This document shows, piece after piece, positions 36,579 to 45,406 of a DNA stretch of 64,000 nucleotides; the first letter of the stretch is position 1; every line of letters starts with the position of its first letter. Source of the stretch: Rubrivivax albus (GTDB lineage: Bacteria; Pseudomonadota; Gammaproteobacteria; Burkholderiales; Burkholderiaceae_C). Position numbers and translations under genes: made by a program. Below the pieces are notes generated by a model that was not told the DNA's origin, made no database searches, and was given only the letters and a program-made list of their open reading frames with translations. The stretch lies in assembly GCF_004016515.1 (NCBI RefSeq), contig NZ_SACT01000008.1:186001-250000 (forward strand), read 5' to 3'.

Positions 36579-37400
36579 ATGACCACCCCCCTTCCGCAAT
36601 TGCCTCCGGCCGGCCGGCCCGCCGCGCGCTCCCCATGGGACGTTCAGCGCGGGGTGCTGTTCGCCCTGCTGCTGCGCGAGATGAAGGCCAGGGTGGGCGG
36701 GCAATGGGTCGGCGCCGTATGGACGCTGATGGAACCGCTGATGCACACGCTGGTGACGCTCACCATCTATGCAGGCATCCGCGGACGCGTCATGCCCGGG
36801 GCCGAGTTCCCCGTGTTCCTCGCAACTGGGCTGCTCCCGTTCTTTCTCTTCCAGCACATCGCCACCCGGTTGATGGACGGCATCGATGCCAACCGCGGGC
36901 TCTTTGCCTACCGCCAGGTGACCCCGTTCGACACCCTGGTGTCACGGACCGCGGTCGAGGCGATCATGAACATGCTCGTCTACATCGTGACGCTGGGCCT
37001 GCTGGGCTGGCTGGGATACCACGTGTGGCCCGTGGCCCCGCTGGAGATGATCGGCGTGCAATTGCTGATGATCCTGCTGGGATTCGGCTATGGCATGTTC
37101 GCCGCTGTCGTCAGTCACGAGCGGCCGCGTCTGCGATCTTTCATCCGCATCTCGATGATGCCGCTGTACTTCGCCAGCGGCATCCTGTTCCCCATTCACT
37201 ACGCCCCGCCAGACCTGCTGCACTGGCTGCTCTACAACCCGCTGTTGCACCTGATCGAACTGTCGAGACACGCCTTCATGCCGGACTACTGGACACCCGC
37301 CGGCATCAACCTGCGCTACCCGGTGATGTTCTCGCTGACGCTCTGCGCCCTGGCTTTGCTGAGCTACCGGGCAGATCGCTGGCGCCTCGTCACCACCTGA
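36579..37400 (+). CDS. kpsM: Capsular polysaccharide ABC exporter permease (KpsM type)
   Basis: This 273-aa ABC-2 permease has six predicted membrane helices and the family segments VQRGVLFALLLREMKAR and GFGYGMFAAVVSH. It forms the inner-membrane channel of an ABC-dependent capsule exporter with the ATPase encoded next. A proline-rich N-terminal extension of about 25 residues precedes the conserved part. The ATG at 36579 is preferred over an open frame extending to 36507. It heads the long plus-strand polysaccharide series. Confidence 0.92.
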   Translation: MTTPLPQLPPAGRPAARSPWDVQRGVLFALLLREMKARVGGQWVGAVWTLMEPLMHTLVTLTIYAGIRGRVMPGAEFPVFLATGLLPFFLFQHIATRLMDGIDANRGLFAYRQVTPFDTLVSRTAVEAIMNMLVYIVTLGLLGWLGYHVWPVAPLEMIGVQLLMILLGFGYGMFAAVVSHERPRLRSFIRISMMPLYFASGILFPIHYAPPDLLHWLLYNPLLHLIELSRHAFMPDYWTPAGINLRYPVMFSLTLCALALLSYRADRWRLVTT

Positions 37401-37404
37401 CGCG

Positions 37405-38073
37405 ATGATCGAACTGCAGTCGCTCACGAAGTCGTACCCGAGCCGGCACGGGCGCCGTTATGTGTTCCGCGACCTGAGCTTCACCTTTCCAGCCGGTGCC
37501 AACATTGGCCTGATCGGGCGCAACGGCGCGGGCAAGTCGACACTGCTGAGGCTGCTCGGCGGCATCGACCACCCCGATTCGGGCGCCGTCGTCACCGACG
37601 CCAGCATCTCCTGGCCGGTGGGCCTCGCGGGCGGCTTCGCGCTCAACCTGACGGCGCGGGAGAACGTCGAGTTCGTCTGCCGCATCCATGGTGCCTGGGG
37701 CCCGCAGCTGCGCGAGAAGGTGCGCTTCGTGCGAGAGTTCGCCGACATTGGCGACTACTTCGAGCTGCCGATGCGGTCGTTCTCGTCAGGCATGCGGTCA
37801 CGTGTGGCCTTCGGGTTGAGCATGGCTTTCGAGTTCGACTACTACCTGATCGACGAGGTCATGGCCGTTGGCGACGCGCAGTTCAAGAGCCGCAGCAAGG
37901 CCATCCTGCAGCAGCGCCTGGCCAGTGCCAACCTCATCATGACGACGCACAGCATGAATGACGTGCGCCAGTACTGCGATGTCGTCGTCCACGTGGACGG
38001 CGGCCATGTCAACGTCTACGAGGATGTCGAACAAGGCATCCGCGCCTACCAGGGCGAACCCGCCACGAAATGA
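37405..38073 (+). CDS. kpsT: Capsular polysaccharide ABC exporter ATPase (KpsT type)
   Basis: The 222-aa ATPase has Walker A GRNGAGKST (38-46), the shortened signature FSSGMRSR, Walker B YYLIDEVMAVGD and the H-loop in TTHSMNDV. These features are diagnostic of KpsT/CtrD/BexA. It lacks a C-terminal carbohydrate-binding domain, so export should follow the group 2 capsule route rather than the Wzt O-antigen route. It starts 4 bp after kpsM and overlaps the next gene by 4 bp. Confidence 0.94.
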   Translation: MIELQSLTKSYPSRHGRRYVFRDLSFTFPAGANIGLIGRNGAGKSTLLRLLGGIDHPDSGAVVTDASISWPVGLAGGFALNLTARENVEFVCRIHGAWGPQLREKVRFVREFADIGDYFELPMRSFSSGMRSRVAFGLSMAFEFDYYLIDEVMAVGDAQFKSRSKAILQQRLASANLIMTTHSMNDVRQYCDVVVHVDGGHVNVYEDVEQGIRAYQGEPATK

Positions 38074-39179
38074 ATCGTCTCATCCATCTTTCGGGCCGCA
38101 CGCTGGCGCTGCTGCTGATCGTCCTGCCGGTCTCGCTGTTTGCGCTCTATCTGGGCCTCGTCGCACGCGACCGATTCGTCAGCGAGTCGGTGATCTCGGT
38201 GCGCCAGGCCAGCAGCAGCGCCGCCAGCGCGATCCCTGGTGCAGCGCTGCTGCTGGCTGGCATCAACCCGCCAGCCCATGAAGACACGCTCTACCTGCGG
38301 TCCTTCATCCATTCCCAGGCGCTGGCCCTGGAACTCGACCGCACGCTGGGGCTGCGCAAGCACTTCGCCGACCTCGGGGCCGACCTGCCGAACCAACTGC
38401 CGGCAGATGCCAGCACCGAACAGTTCGTGGCCTACTTCCGCGATCGCGTGGAACTCGGCTTCGATGACCGCGCAGCATTGCTCACCGTGCGCACCCAGGG
38501 CCTCGACCCGGCGTTCGCTCAGCGCTTCAACGCAGCGGTACTCGACGCCAGCGAGCGCTTCGTCAACGAGACCTCGCACCGCATCGCCCGCGAGCGCCTG
38601 AGCTTCGCCGAAGGCGAACTGCAGATCGCGGCCCAGCGGGTCGAAGCCGCTGCGGGTGCCGTGCTGTCCTTCCAGAGCAAGAACCGCCTGCTCGACCCGG
38701 GCCTGCAGACCCAGGCGGCCGGCATGTTGACGGCAGAACTGCAGGCCAACCGCGCCCGGCTGGAAGCCGAACTGGGCGGGCTGCGCGGCTTCCTCAATGA
38801 GGAGGCTTACCAGGTCCAGGCACTGAAAGCGCGCATCGCCGCCGTTGACCGGCAGATCGACGCCGAACGCCGGCGTGCCACGGCCGAAGACACCAAGGGC
38901 AACCGGCTCAACAAGCAAGCCCTTGATTTCGAAGCCCTCAAGCTCAAGGCGGAGTTTGCGCGCGATGCCTACAAGCTGGCGCTCGCTGCGGTGGAGAACG
39001 CCCGCATCGAGGCCCACCAGAAAATCAAGAGCCTGGCCATCGTCGAACCACCGTCGCTGCCGGAGACGGCTGAATACCCGCTCGTGGCGTACGACATGGG
39101 CACGCTGATCGCCATCTGTGTGTTGCTGTTCGCCATCGTCCGGCTGGTGCTGGCCACCATCCGCGAGCACCAGGACTGA
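38070..39179 (+). CDS. kpsE: Capsule export inner-membrane protein (KpsE/CtrB type)
   Basis: This 369-aa PCP-3 family protein has an N-terminal membrane helix (about 10-32), a long periplasmic alpha-helical region rich in Glu/Ala/Gln (about 175-330) and a second helix near the C-terminus (about 344-362). It bridges the ABC transporter to the outer-membrane channel. The conserved PPSLPETAEYP proline motif just before the second helix is present. Confidence 0.92.
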   Translation: MNRLIHLSGRTLALLLIVLPVSLFALYLGLVARDRFVSESVISVRQASSSAASAIPGAALLLAGINPPAHEDTLYLRSFIHSQALALELDRTLGLRKHFADLGADLPNQLPADASTEQFVAYFRDRVELGFDDRAALLTVRTQGLDPAFAQRFNAAVLDASERFVNETSHRIARERLSFAEGELQIAAQRVEAAAGAVLSFQSKNRLLDPGLQTQAAGMLTAELQANRARLEAELGGLRGFLNEEAYQVQALKARIAAVDRQIDAERRRATAEDTKGNRLNKQALDFEALKLKAEFARDAYKLALAAVENARIEAHQKIKSLAIVEPPSLPETAEYPLVAYDMGTLIAICVLLFAIVRLVLATIREHQD

Positions 39180-39182
39180 CCC

Positions 39183-40874
39183 ATGCCCCATCCCCGTATC
39201 GCAGCTTTCGCGCTCGCCTGGCTGGCCTTGGCGGCCGGACCCTCGACAGCCCAGGTCGTCCAGCCCTCTGCCGCGGCCACCGCGCCGCTGGCCCTGCCCA
39301 CCATCGTCACCACCCCTGCGCCGACTCAGGCCGCACCGCCGCATGTCGCGCTGCCCATGCCCCCTGACCCTGGCCGGACGCCGGGGTCGGTCATGTTCGG
39401 CAGCCAGATCTTCTCTGGCCGCTTTGCCAGCGAAGCGTTCAGCGGCTTCAACCCCGACTACCAGATCGCCGTCGGCGACCGCCTGAGCGTACGCCTGTGG
39501 GGCGGCTTCAACCTCGATGCCACCCTGGCCGTCGACGCACAGGGCAACATCTTCATCCCCAACGTCGGTCCGGTGCACGTGGCCGGCGTGCGCAATGGCG
39601 AGCTCAATGGCACCGTCGAAGCCCGCGTCAAGCGCACCTTCCGCGCCAGCGTGGGCGTCTACGCCACGCTGGAGGCCGCTCAGCCGGTGAAGGTGTATGT
39701 CACGGGCTTCGTGCGCGCGCCGGGGCTGTATGCCGGCCTGTCGTCTGATTCGGTCCTGTATTACCTCGACCGCGCGGGCGGCATCGACCCGGCCCGCGGC
39801 AGCCATCTGCAGGTGGACGTGTTGCGCAGTGGCAAGCCGCGCGCGCGCATCGACCTCTACCGCTTCCTGCTCGAGGGCCACATCGACACGCTGCAGCTGC
39901 GCGATGGCGACAGCATCGTCGTCGCCCCACGCAAGCACACGGTGCAGGTGTCGGGCGAGGTCATGAACCCGTACGCTTTCGAGTTCGAGCAGCGTGAGAT
40001 TGCGGCCAGCGACCTGATGGCGCTGGCCCGTCCGAAGCCCGGCGCCACCCACCTGAGCATCGTGCGCAAGATCGGCGCCGACCGGCGCAGCGAATACCAC
40101 GCGCTGGCCCGTGCGGCTGGCGTGATGATCCAGGACGGCGACGACGTCACCTTCACGTCCGACAAGTACCCCGGCACCATCCTGGTCCGCCTGGAGGGCG
40201 CCCACCTGGGCGAGCGTTCACTGGTTCTGCCCTATGGCGCCCGCCTGAAGGACGCGCTGCAGCGCCTGGTGCCAGCCCCGCAAGCCAACGTCGCCGCGTT
40301 GCAGCTCTATCGGAAGTCGGTGGCCCAACGCCAGAAGGACCTGCTGGACACCTCCCTGCGTGGCCTGGAGACCTATGCCCTGACGGCCCGCTCGGCCACC
40401 AGCGAGGAAGCCGTGCTGCGCCAGCGCGAGGGCGATGCCATCCTCAAGTTCGTCGAGCGTGCACGGATGGCCCAGCCACGCGGCCAGGTCGTCCTGGCCA
40501 ATGCGGCCAATGCCGGCGAGACGTTGCTCGAAGATGGCGACGTGATCAGCGTGCCCGAGACCAGCAACGTCGTACTGGTTGGCGGCGAGGTCATGGTGCC
40601 CAACGCGCTGGTCTTCGCCGAGGGCGAGGAGATCCTCAGCTACATCCGCCGCGCGGGTGGCTACACCCAGGGCGCGGACGAAGCCCGCGTGATCATCATC
40701 CGCCAGGATGGCACCGTCGTCGAGGCCCTCCCGTCGGCCAGCACCGTGCTGCGTGCCGGCGATGAACTGATGGTGCTGCCAAAGATCGAAACCAAGAACA
40801 TCGAGGTCACGCGCGGCATCACGCAGATCATTTACCAGATCGCCGTTGCCGCGAAGGTCGTGTTCGGGCTATGA
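39183..40874 (+). CDS. kpsD: Polysaccharide export outer-membrane protein (KpsD/Wza-like)
   Basis: The 563-aa protein has a signal peptide (about 1-21, ending GPSTA) and a Poly_export domain (NPDYQIAVGDRLSVRLWGGFN, about 80-165). SLBB-type beta-grasp repeats follow, for example VKVYVTGFVRAPGLY, VQVSGEVMNPYAF and VVLVGGEVMVPNALVFAEG. No lipobox cysteine is seen, as in KpsD rather than Wza. It completes the kpsMTED export set. Confidence 0.93.
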   Translation: MPHPRIAAFALAWLALAAGPSTAQVVQPSAAATAPLALPTIVTTPAPTQAAPPHVALPMPPDPGRTPGSVMFGSQIFSGRFASEAFSGFNPDYQIAVGDRLSVRLWGGFNLDATLAVDAQGNIFIPNVGPVHVAGVRNGELNGTVEARVKRTFRASVGVYATLEAAQPVKVYVTGFVRAPGLYAGLSSDSVLYYLDRAGGIDPARGSHLQVDVLRSGKPRARIDLYRFLLEGHIDTLQLRDGDSIVVAPRKHTVQVSGEVMNPYAFEFEQREIAASDLMALARPKPGATHLSIVRKIGADRRSEYHALARAAGVMIQDGDDVTFTSDKYPGTILVRLEGAHLGERSLVLPYGARLKDALQRLVPAPQANVAALQLYRKSVAQRQKDLLDTSLRGLETYALTARSATSEEAVLRQREGDAILKFVERARMAQPRGQVVLANAANAGETLLEDGDVISVPETSNVVLVGGEVMVPNALVFAEGEEILSYIRRAGGYTQGADEARVIIIRQDGTVVEALPSASTVLRAGDELMVLPKIETKNIEVTRGITQIIYQIAVAAKVVFGL

Positions 40875-43078
40875 CCGGCATGCGCCTGCTGCTCGCGGGT
40901 GACGCCGGCATTGCCTGGCCGGCGCTGGGCCGCTGGGTCGCATCCGCCTTCGTGCTGCCCGGCGGCCTGGCGGAACCGGGCAGCGCGATCATGGCCGACG
41001 CCGCCCTGCGGGCCCACCCGGCCGATCGGCTGTTGTACTTTGCCGGCGGGCCTGAGCACGCGCTGCGCGATGCCTCGCTCGGGGACCCGGCACAGGCGCT
41101 GACCGAATGGGCAGTGCGCGCTCGTGCTGTGCTGCGTGTCGTGCATGCCCACCCTGGGCGCTGCCTGCTGGTGGACATCGACGATGTCATGGGCCGCGCC
41201 GATGACCTGCTCGCCGGGGTGAGCGACTGGCTGGAGATCAATCCGCAGCCGGTGGAACCGCCGCCCACGGCAGCGCACGAGGTCGACGGGGAGGATGTGC
41301 TGTGGCGCATGGCGGCATCCGCCTGCGTGGCAGCACGGGCAGACATCGAGACCTTGGCGCAGGAATGGCTGGCGAGCTGCATTCCGGTGGGTCCGGCTCG
41401 GGCACCGACCAGCCCGATGGGCGCCGATGCAGCGCTGGTCAGGCTTCGCCAGCTGCACAATGACCTCGCCGAACACCATAGGGCGCGGCAGCAATTGCAC
41501 GCCGAGCGCGATGCCCTGGCCCGGCAGCACGCAGAGCAAGCCCTCTGGGCGCAGTCGCTTGAGCACGACCTGCAGCGGCAGGAAGAAGCCGTGGCCTCAC
41601 TCGACGGCGAGTTGGCCCGCCAGCGTGAGCAGCAGAGTGTGCGCGAGGCCGAAAACGAACGATTGCTGGCCGACCTCGTGCTGCATCGTGCGCAAATCGA
41701 CCAATTGCTGGAACACAACGACGCGCTTGCCAAAGATGCGGCATCGGCACACGCGGTGGCTGAAGCGGCGAAGGCTGAGCACCTGGAAACCAAGGCTGCG
41801 GCAGCCGCTGCGGCAGCCCACGCAGCCGCAGAAGCTGAACGCATCGCCGCCGACGCCGCCCGAGCGGCGGCCGCGGCCACAGAAGCCAAGCTGGCGGCCG
41901 AGGGCGCCCTTGAAGACGCCGGCCATCGCCTGGCCACGGTCACGGACGAGTTGGATCAGGTTCGCCAGCGGCGCCAGGCCCTGGAGGGCGACCTGCAGTC
42001 GGTGCGCACAGCGCTGGCTGAAGCCCGCCTCGAACTCGGCGCGGTGCAGGCAGAGCGCGAAGAGCTCACGGCCCAACTGATCCAGGCTCACAGTGACGCC
42101 GCGGCGGCCCAGGCGCTGGCCAGCGAACCCGCCGCCTTGGGCAACACATGGCCGACCGGTAACGCTGGCTCAGCGCGCGCACCGGTCGTGGCGGGCGGCG
42201 TGTCGCTGGTCCGACTGCGCGACGAAGCGCCGCACCGCGAGGCTCACTTCCAGTTCACCGGCGTGCTCACGCCCAAGGGCCATCTACCGGAACTTGATGT
42301 GCGGCTGGTTGATCACCACGGCCGGCCTGGCATCGTCATCTTCGGCAATGCGGCGCAGCCGCCGTTCTCCGGCTGGCGCCAGACCGGCGATGAAGCGGGG
42401 CAGGGCTACATGCTGGTGGTGCCCAGCGACGGCGAAGGGCCACGCACACTGTCGCCGCTGCCGGCAGCCGACTGGGCTTTCCTCCGCAGCCTGGCTGACC
42501 TGCTGCTGCTGGCCAGCGAGGAACCCGAGTTCGGTCTTCGTCCGGCCTGGCGGCAGGTGGCGCAACGGCTATGCCTGCAGCTTGACAGCCTGCCACCGCG
42601 TCTGCGCTACGACAACCTGCGGGTGGTGACGAATGCAGACGGCAGCTGTGTCGTGCATCTGGAAGCGGTGACCTGGGGCTCGCGCCAACTGTCGGATGTG
42701 GACCTGCGCTGGCGCCCGGAGGGCGCAACAGGCCCCGACGCCGCCGGTTGCGCCTTGGCGTGGTTGCTGCCCGAGGACCCCGACGTCGTACCGCCACTGA
42801 CACTTTGGCCTGAAGCGCCAGATGGCCGCTTGCAGGCGGCGTGGCCGCTGGCTGTCGGTGCCGGCTTCGGCGCGGCGGCCCGGCGCCGTTGGTGGGCTGC
42901 ACAGCCGGAGGCCGACCGCCGGCTGCTGCTGGCCGTGTTGGACGCCCTGCCCGCCGCGGCAGCGTTCACCGATACGGCCCGCCAGGCGCGATGGCAGGCG
43001 GCGGCAATGGCCCTGCATGCCGAAGCCAGGAAGACGCTTCGCGCCCTGCGGCTGCGGTCAGCCCTGCGGCGCCGTTGA
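40871..43078 (+). CDS. Coiled-coil protein of unknown function in the capsule cluster
   Basis: This 735-aa protein is not recognised. Three parts are visible. An N-terminal globular region (1-180) has the nucleotide-loop-like LLLAGDAGIAWPALGRW. A long alanine/glutamate-rich coiled coil covers about 188-415. A C-terminal globular domain (about 440-735) has a beta-rich start (HFQFTGVLTPKG, DVRLVDHHGRPGIVIFGN). Its ATG overlaps the kpsD stop by 4 bp, so it is translationally coupled to the export machinery and probably works with it, perhaps as a scaffold or length ruler. No signal peptide is present, which suggests a cytoplasmic location. Confidence 0.75.
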   Translation: MTGMRLLLAGDAGIAWPALGRWVASAFVLPGGLAEPGSAIMADAALRAHPADRLLYFAGGPEHALRDASLGDPAQALTEWAVRARAVLRVVHAHPGRCLLVDIDDVMGRADDLLAGVSDWLEINPQPVEPPPTAAHEVDGEDVLWRMAASACVAARADIETLAQEWLASCIPVGPARAPTSPMGADAALVRLRQLHNDLAEHHRARQQLHAERDALARQHAEQALWAQSLEHDLQRQEEAVASLDGELARQREQQSVREAENERLLADLVLHRAQIDQLLEHNDALAKDAASAHAVAEAAKAEHLETKAAAAAAAAHAAAEAERIAADAARAAAAATEAKLAAEGALEDAGHRLATVTDELDQVRQRRQALEGDLQSVRTALAEARLELGAVQAEREELTAQLIQAHSDAAAAQALASEPAALGNTWPTGNAGSARAPVVAGGVSLVRLRDEAPHREAHFQFTGVLTPKGHLPELDVRLVDHHGRPGIVIFGNAAQPPFSGWRQTGDEAGQGYMLVVPSDGEGPRTLSPLPAADWAFLRSLADLLLLASEEPEFGLRPAWRQVAQRLCLQLDSLPPRLRYDNLRVVTNADGSCVVHLEAVTWGSRQLSDVDLRWRPEGATGPDAAGCALAWLLPEDPDVVPPLTLWPEAPDGRLQAAWPLAVGAGFGAAARRRWWAAQPEADRRLLLAVLDALPAAAAFTDTARQARWQAAAMALHAEARKTLRALRLRSALRRR

Positions 43079-43099
43079 GGCCCGAATGCCGGAACGATC

Positions 43100-45406
43100 A
43101 TGAACCCCTTGTTCGACACCCTGAAATCCTGGCTCGGGGGCCGCGCGGCCCGGGTGCTCCACGTCGGCGCCGGCAGCGGCGCCGTGCTGGACGCCTACCA
43201 GAGCCTGGGTTGCGCCCACGTCGTGCTGGCAGAGGGCGATCCCGACCTGGCGGCGGCCCTGTCCGTTCGGGCCGCCGCGATCCCGGGCGTCGAGGTCGAC
43301 ACGGCTGTGTTGGCCCCCGACGCGGGCGCACTGCTCTGGAATCGTTACAACCTTCGGGTCTTCAACGGCCCGCTCGACGCCAGCCCACTGGTCGCGCTGT
43401 ACCCCCGCCTGCAGGCCCTGAGCACGCTGCCTGTCCAGGCCACCGGCTTCCCGGACTGGGTTCAAGCCCACCTGGCCATTGGCACGGATTCGCCCCAGGT
43501 GCTGGTGCTGGACGTGCCGGGACAGGAGCAGGCCCTGTTGGCCGCCCTGTCCGCCGAGGTGATGTGGCACTTTGACGCCGTGCTCGTCCGCGGATGCGGA
43601 CGTCCGCCGACACCCGCCTGGAATCGGGCCGACGCGACGCATGCGCGCCTGTTGGGCCTGGGGTTCCGCCTCCAGACGGCGCCAGGCGATCAGGACCCCT
43701 TGTGGCCCGTTCACCTGTTCGCCCAGGATGTCGCGGAGCGCGAACGCGCAGCACAGCGTGACGAGATCGTCTCCCTGCGCGAGGCACTGGAACTGGCACG
43801 CCACCATGCTGAACAGCAGGCAGCCAGCCACGCCGCAGCCAGCCAGGAGCAGACCGCGGCAATGACTCGGGCCACCGAGGTGCAGCAAGTCCTGCAGCAG
43901 CAGCTGGAAGTGGCCTTGCGCGAACGCGACGAACAGACCCACTGGCACCAGGAAAACGCCCGGTGGGCGCAGGGCCTGAAAGCCGAGAACGAGGCGCTGA
44001 ACGCCCAGTTGGCGGCCTTGCAGGAAGAACTCGTCGTGGTGCGTCGGCAGGCCGATGACCAGGCCGCCGTCCATGCCGCGGCCAGCCAGGAACACGCCGC
44101 TGCGCTGGACCAATCCACCGAGGCGCTGGCCCGAGCCACCGAGGTACAGCTGGCCCTGCAGCAGCAGTTGGAGGCAGCCCGGCGCGAACGTGACGAACAG
44201 GCCCATTGGCACCAGGAGAACGCCCAGCGGGCGCAAGGCCTGAGCGACGAGAAGGAGGCGCTGAACGCCCAGTTGGCGGCCTTGCAGGAAGAACTCGTCG
44301 TGGTGCGTCGGCAGGCCGATGACCAGGCCGCCGTCCATGCCGCGGCCAGCCAGGAACACACTGCGGCGCTGGCCCAGGCCGCCGAGGCGCAGCAGGCCCT
44401 GCAGCTGCAGTTGGAGGCAGCCCGGCGCGAACGTGACGAACAGGCCCATTGGCACCAGGAGAACGCCCAGCGGGCGCAAGGCCTGAGCGCCGAGAAGGAG
44501 GCGCTGAGCGCCCAGTTGGCGGCCTTGCAGGAAGCGCTCGACGCAGCGCACCGGCAGGCCGATGACCAGGCCGCCGTCCATGCCGCGGCCAGCCAGGAAC
44601 ACACTGCGGCGCTGGCCCAGGCCGCCGAGGCGCAGCAGGCCCTGCAGCTGCAGTTGGAGGCAGCCCAGCGCGAACGTGACGAACAGGCCCATTGGCACCA
44701 GGAGAACGCCCGGTGGGCGCAAGGCCTGAAAACTGAGAAAGAGGCGCTGAACGCCCAGTTGGCAGCCTTGCAGGAAGCGCTCGACGCAGCGCACCGGCAG
44801 GCCGATGACCAGGCCGCCGTCCATGCCGCGGCCAGCCAGGAACACACTGCGGCGCTGGCCCAGGCCGCCGAGGCGCAGCAGGCCCTGCAGCTGCAGTTGG
44901 AGGCAGCCCAGCGCGAACGTGACGAACAGGCCCATTGGCACCAGGAGAACGCCCGGTGGGCGCAAGGCCTGAAAACTGAGAAAGAGGCGCTGAACGCCCA
45001 GTTGGCAGCCTTGCAGGAAGCGCTCGACGCAACGCGCCGGCAGGCCGACGATCAGGCTGCCGCGCACGCCGCGGCCAACCAGGAACACGGCTCGGCGCTG
45101 GCCCAGGCCCAGGACCAGGCCCAGGCGACGCAACGGGCCTTGCAACAGCAGCTGGACGTTGCGCTACGCGAACGCGACGATCAGGCCCACTGGCACCAGG
45201 AGAACGCGAAGTGGGCGCAGGGCCTGAAGGCCGAGAAGGAGGCGCTGGAGCGCAGTCTGTCGGAGGCCCGGGCAGCGCAGGAAGCTCTGGCCAGCCGCCT
45301 GGCCGAGCGCGATGCACGCCAACGGCTGCTGGACGCGGAGATCCTGCGCGCCGAGGCCCAGCTCGACCTGATCAAGGACGTGCTGATCCGTGAAAAGAAC
45401 TTCTAA
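43100..45406 (+). CDS. Methyltransferase-like domain plus long repetitive coiled coil
   Basis: The 768-aa protein starts with a Rossmann-like region (about 1-210; VLHVGAGSGAVLDAYQSLG and VVLAEGDPDLAAAL) resembling FkbM-type SAM methyltransferases, possibly degenerate. From about residue 215 to the end it is a continuous coiled coil made of near-identical 81-residue units (first unit 88), each containing HWHQENA and QLAALQE. The DNA repeats are so similar that the copy number could change by recombination. It lies 21 bp after another coiled-coil gene and overlaps the next by 17 bp. Role unknown; a chain-length ruler or scaffold is one possibility. Confidence 0.8.
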   Translation: MNPLFDTLKSWLGGRAARVLHVGAGSGAVLDAYQSLGCAHVVLAEGDPDLAAALSVRAAAIPGVEVDTAVLAPDAGALLWNRYNLRVFNGPLDASPLVALYPRLQALSTLPVQATGFPDWVQAHLAIGTDSPQVLVLDVPGQEQALLAALSAEVMWHFDAVLVRGCGRPPTPAWNRADATHARLLGLGFRLQTAPGDQDPLWPVHLFAQDVAERERAAQRDEIVSLREALELARHHAEQQAASHAAASQEQTAAMTRATEVQQVLQQQLEVALRERDEQTHWHQENARWAQGLKAENEALNAQLAALQEELVVVRRQADDQAAVHAAASQEHAAALDQSTEALARATEVQLALQQQLEAARRERDEQAHWHQENAQRAQGLSDEKEALNAQLAALQEELVVVRRQADDQAAVHAAASQEHTAALAQAAEAQQALQLQLEAARRERDEQAHWHQENAQRAQGLSAEKEALSAQLAALQEALDAAHRQADDQAAVHAAASQEHTAALAQAAEAQQALQLQLEAAQRERDEQAHWHQENARWAQGLKTEKEALNAQLAALQEALDAAHRQADDQAAVHAAASQEHTAALAQAAEAQQALQLQLEAAQRERDEQAHWHQENARWAQGLKTEKEALNAQLAALQEALDATRRQADDQAAAHAAANQEHGSALAQAQDQAQATQRALQQQLDVALRERDDQAHWHQENAKWAQGLKAEKEALERSLSEARAAQEALASRLAERDARQRLLDAEILRAEAQLDLIKDVLIREKNF
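43877..45115 (+). repeat. Tandem repeats, 243-bp period, about five units inside a CDS
   Basis: Unit starts lie at 43877 (264 bp long), 44141, 44384, 44627 and 44870, with a degenerate sixth from about 45113. The segment beginning at 44531 recurs at 44774 with no visible difference for about 250 bp, so at least one duplication is recent. The unit is an exact multiple of three and keeps the reading frame. Confidence 0.9.

Noticed and set aside
43877..45115. CRISPR array or mobile-element origin for the repeats
   Set aside because: Units are contiguous, 243 bp long, in frame and coding; there are no spacers, short palindromic repeats or transposase genes.
43058..45145. Repetitive 695-aa minus-strand frame across the tandem repeats
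   Set aside because: It is the antisense of the coiled-coil repeats; its repeats merely mirror the 243-bp DNA units.
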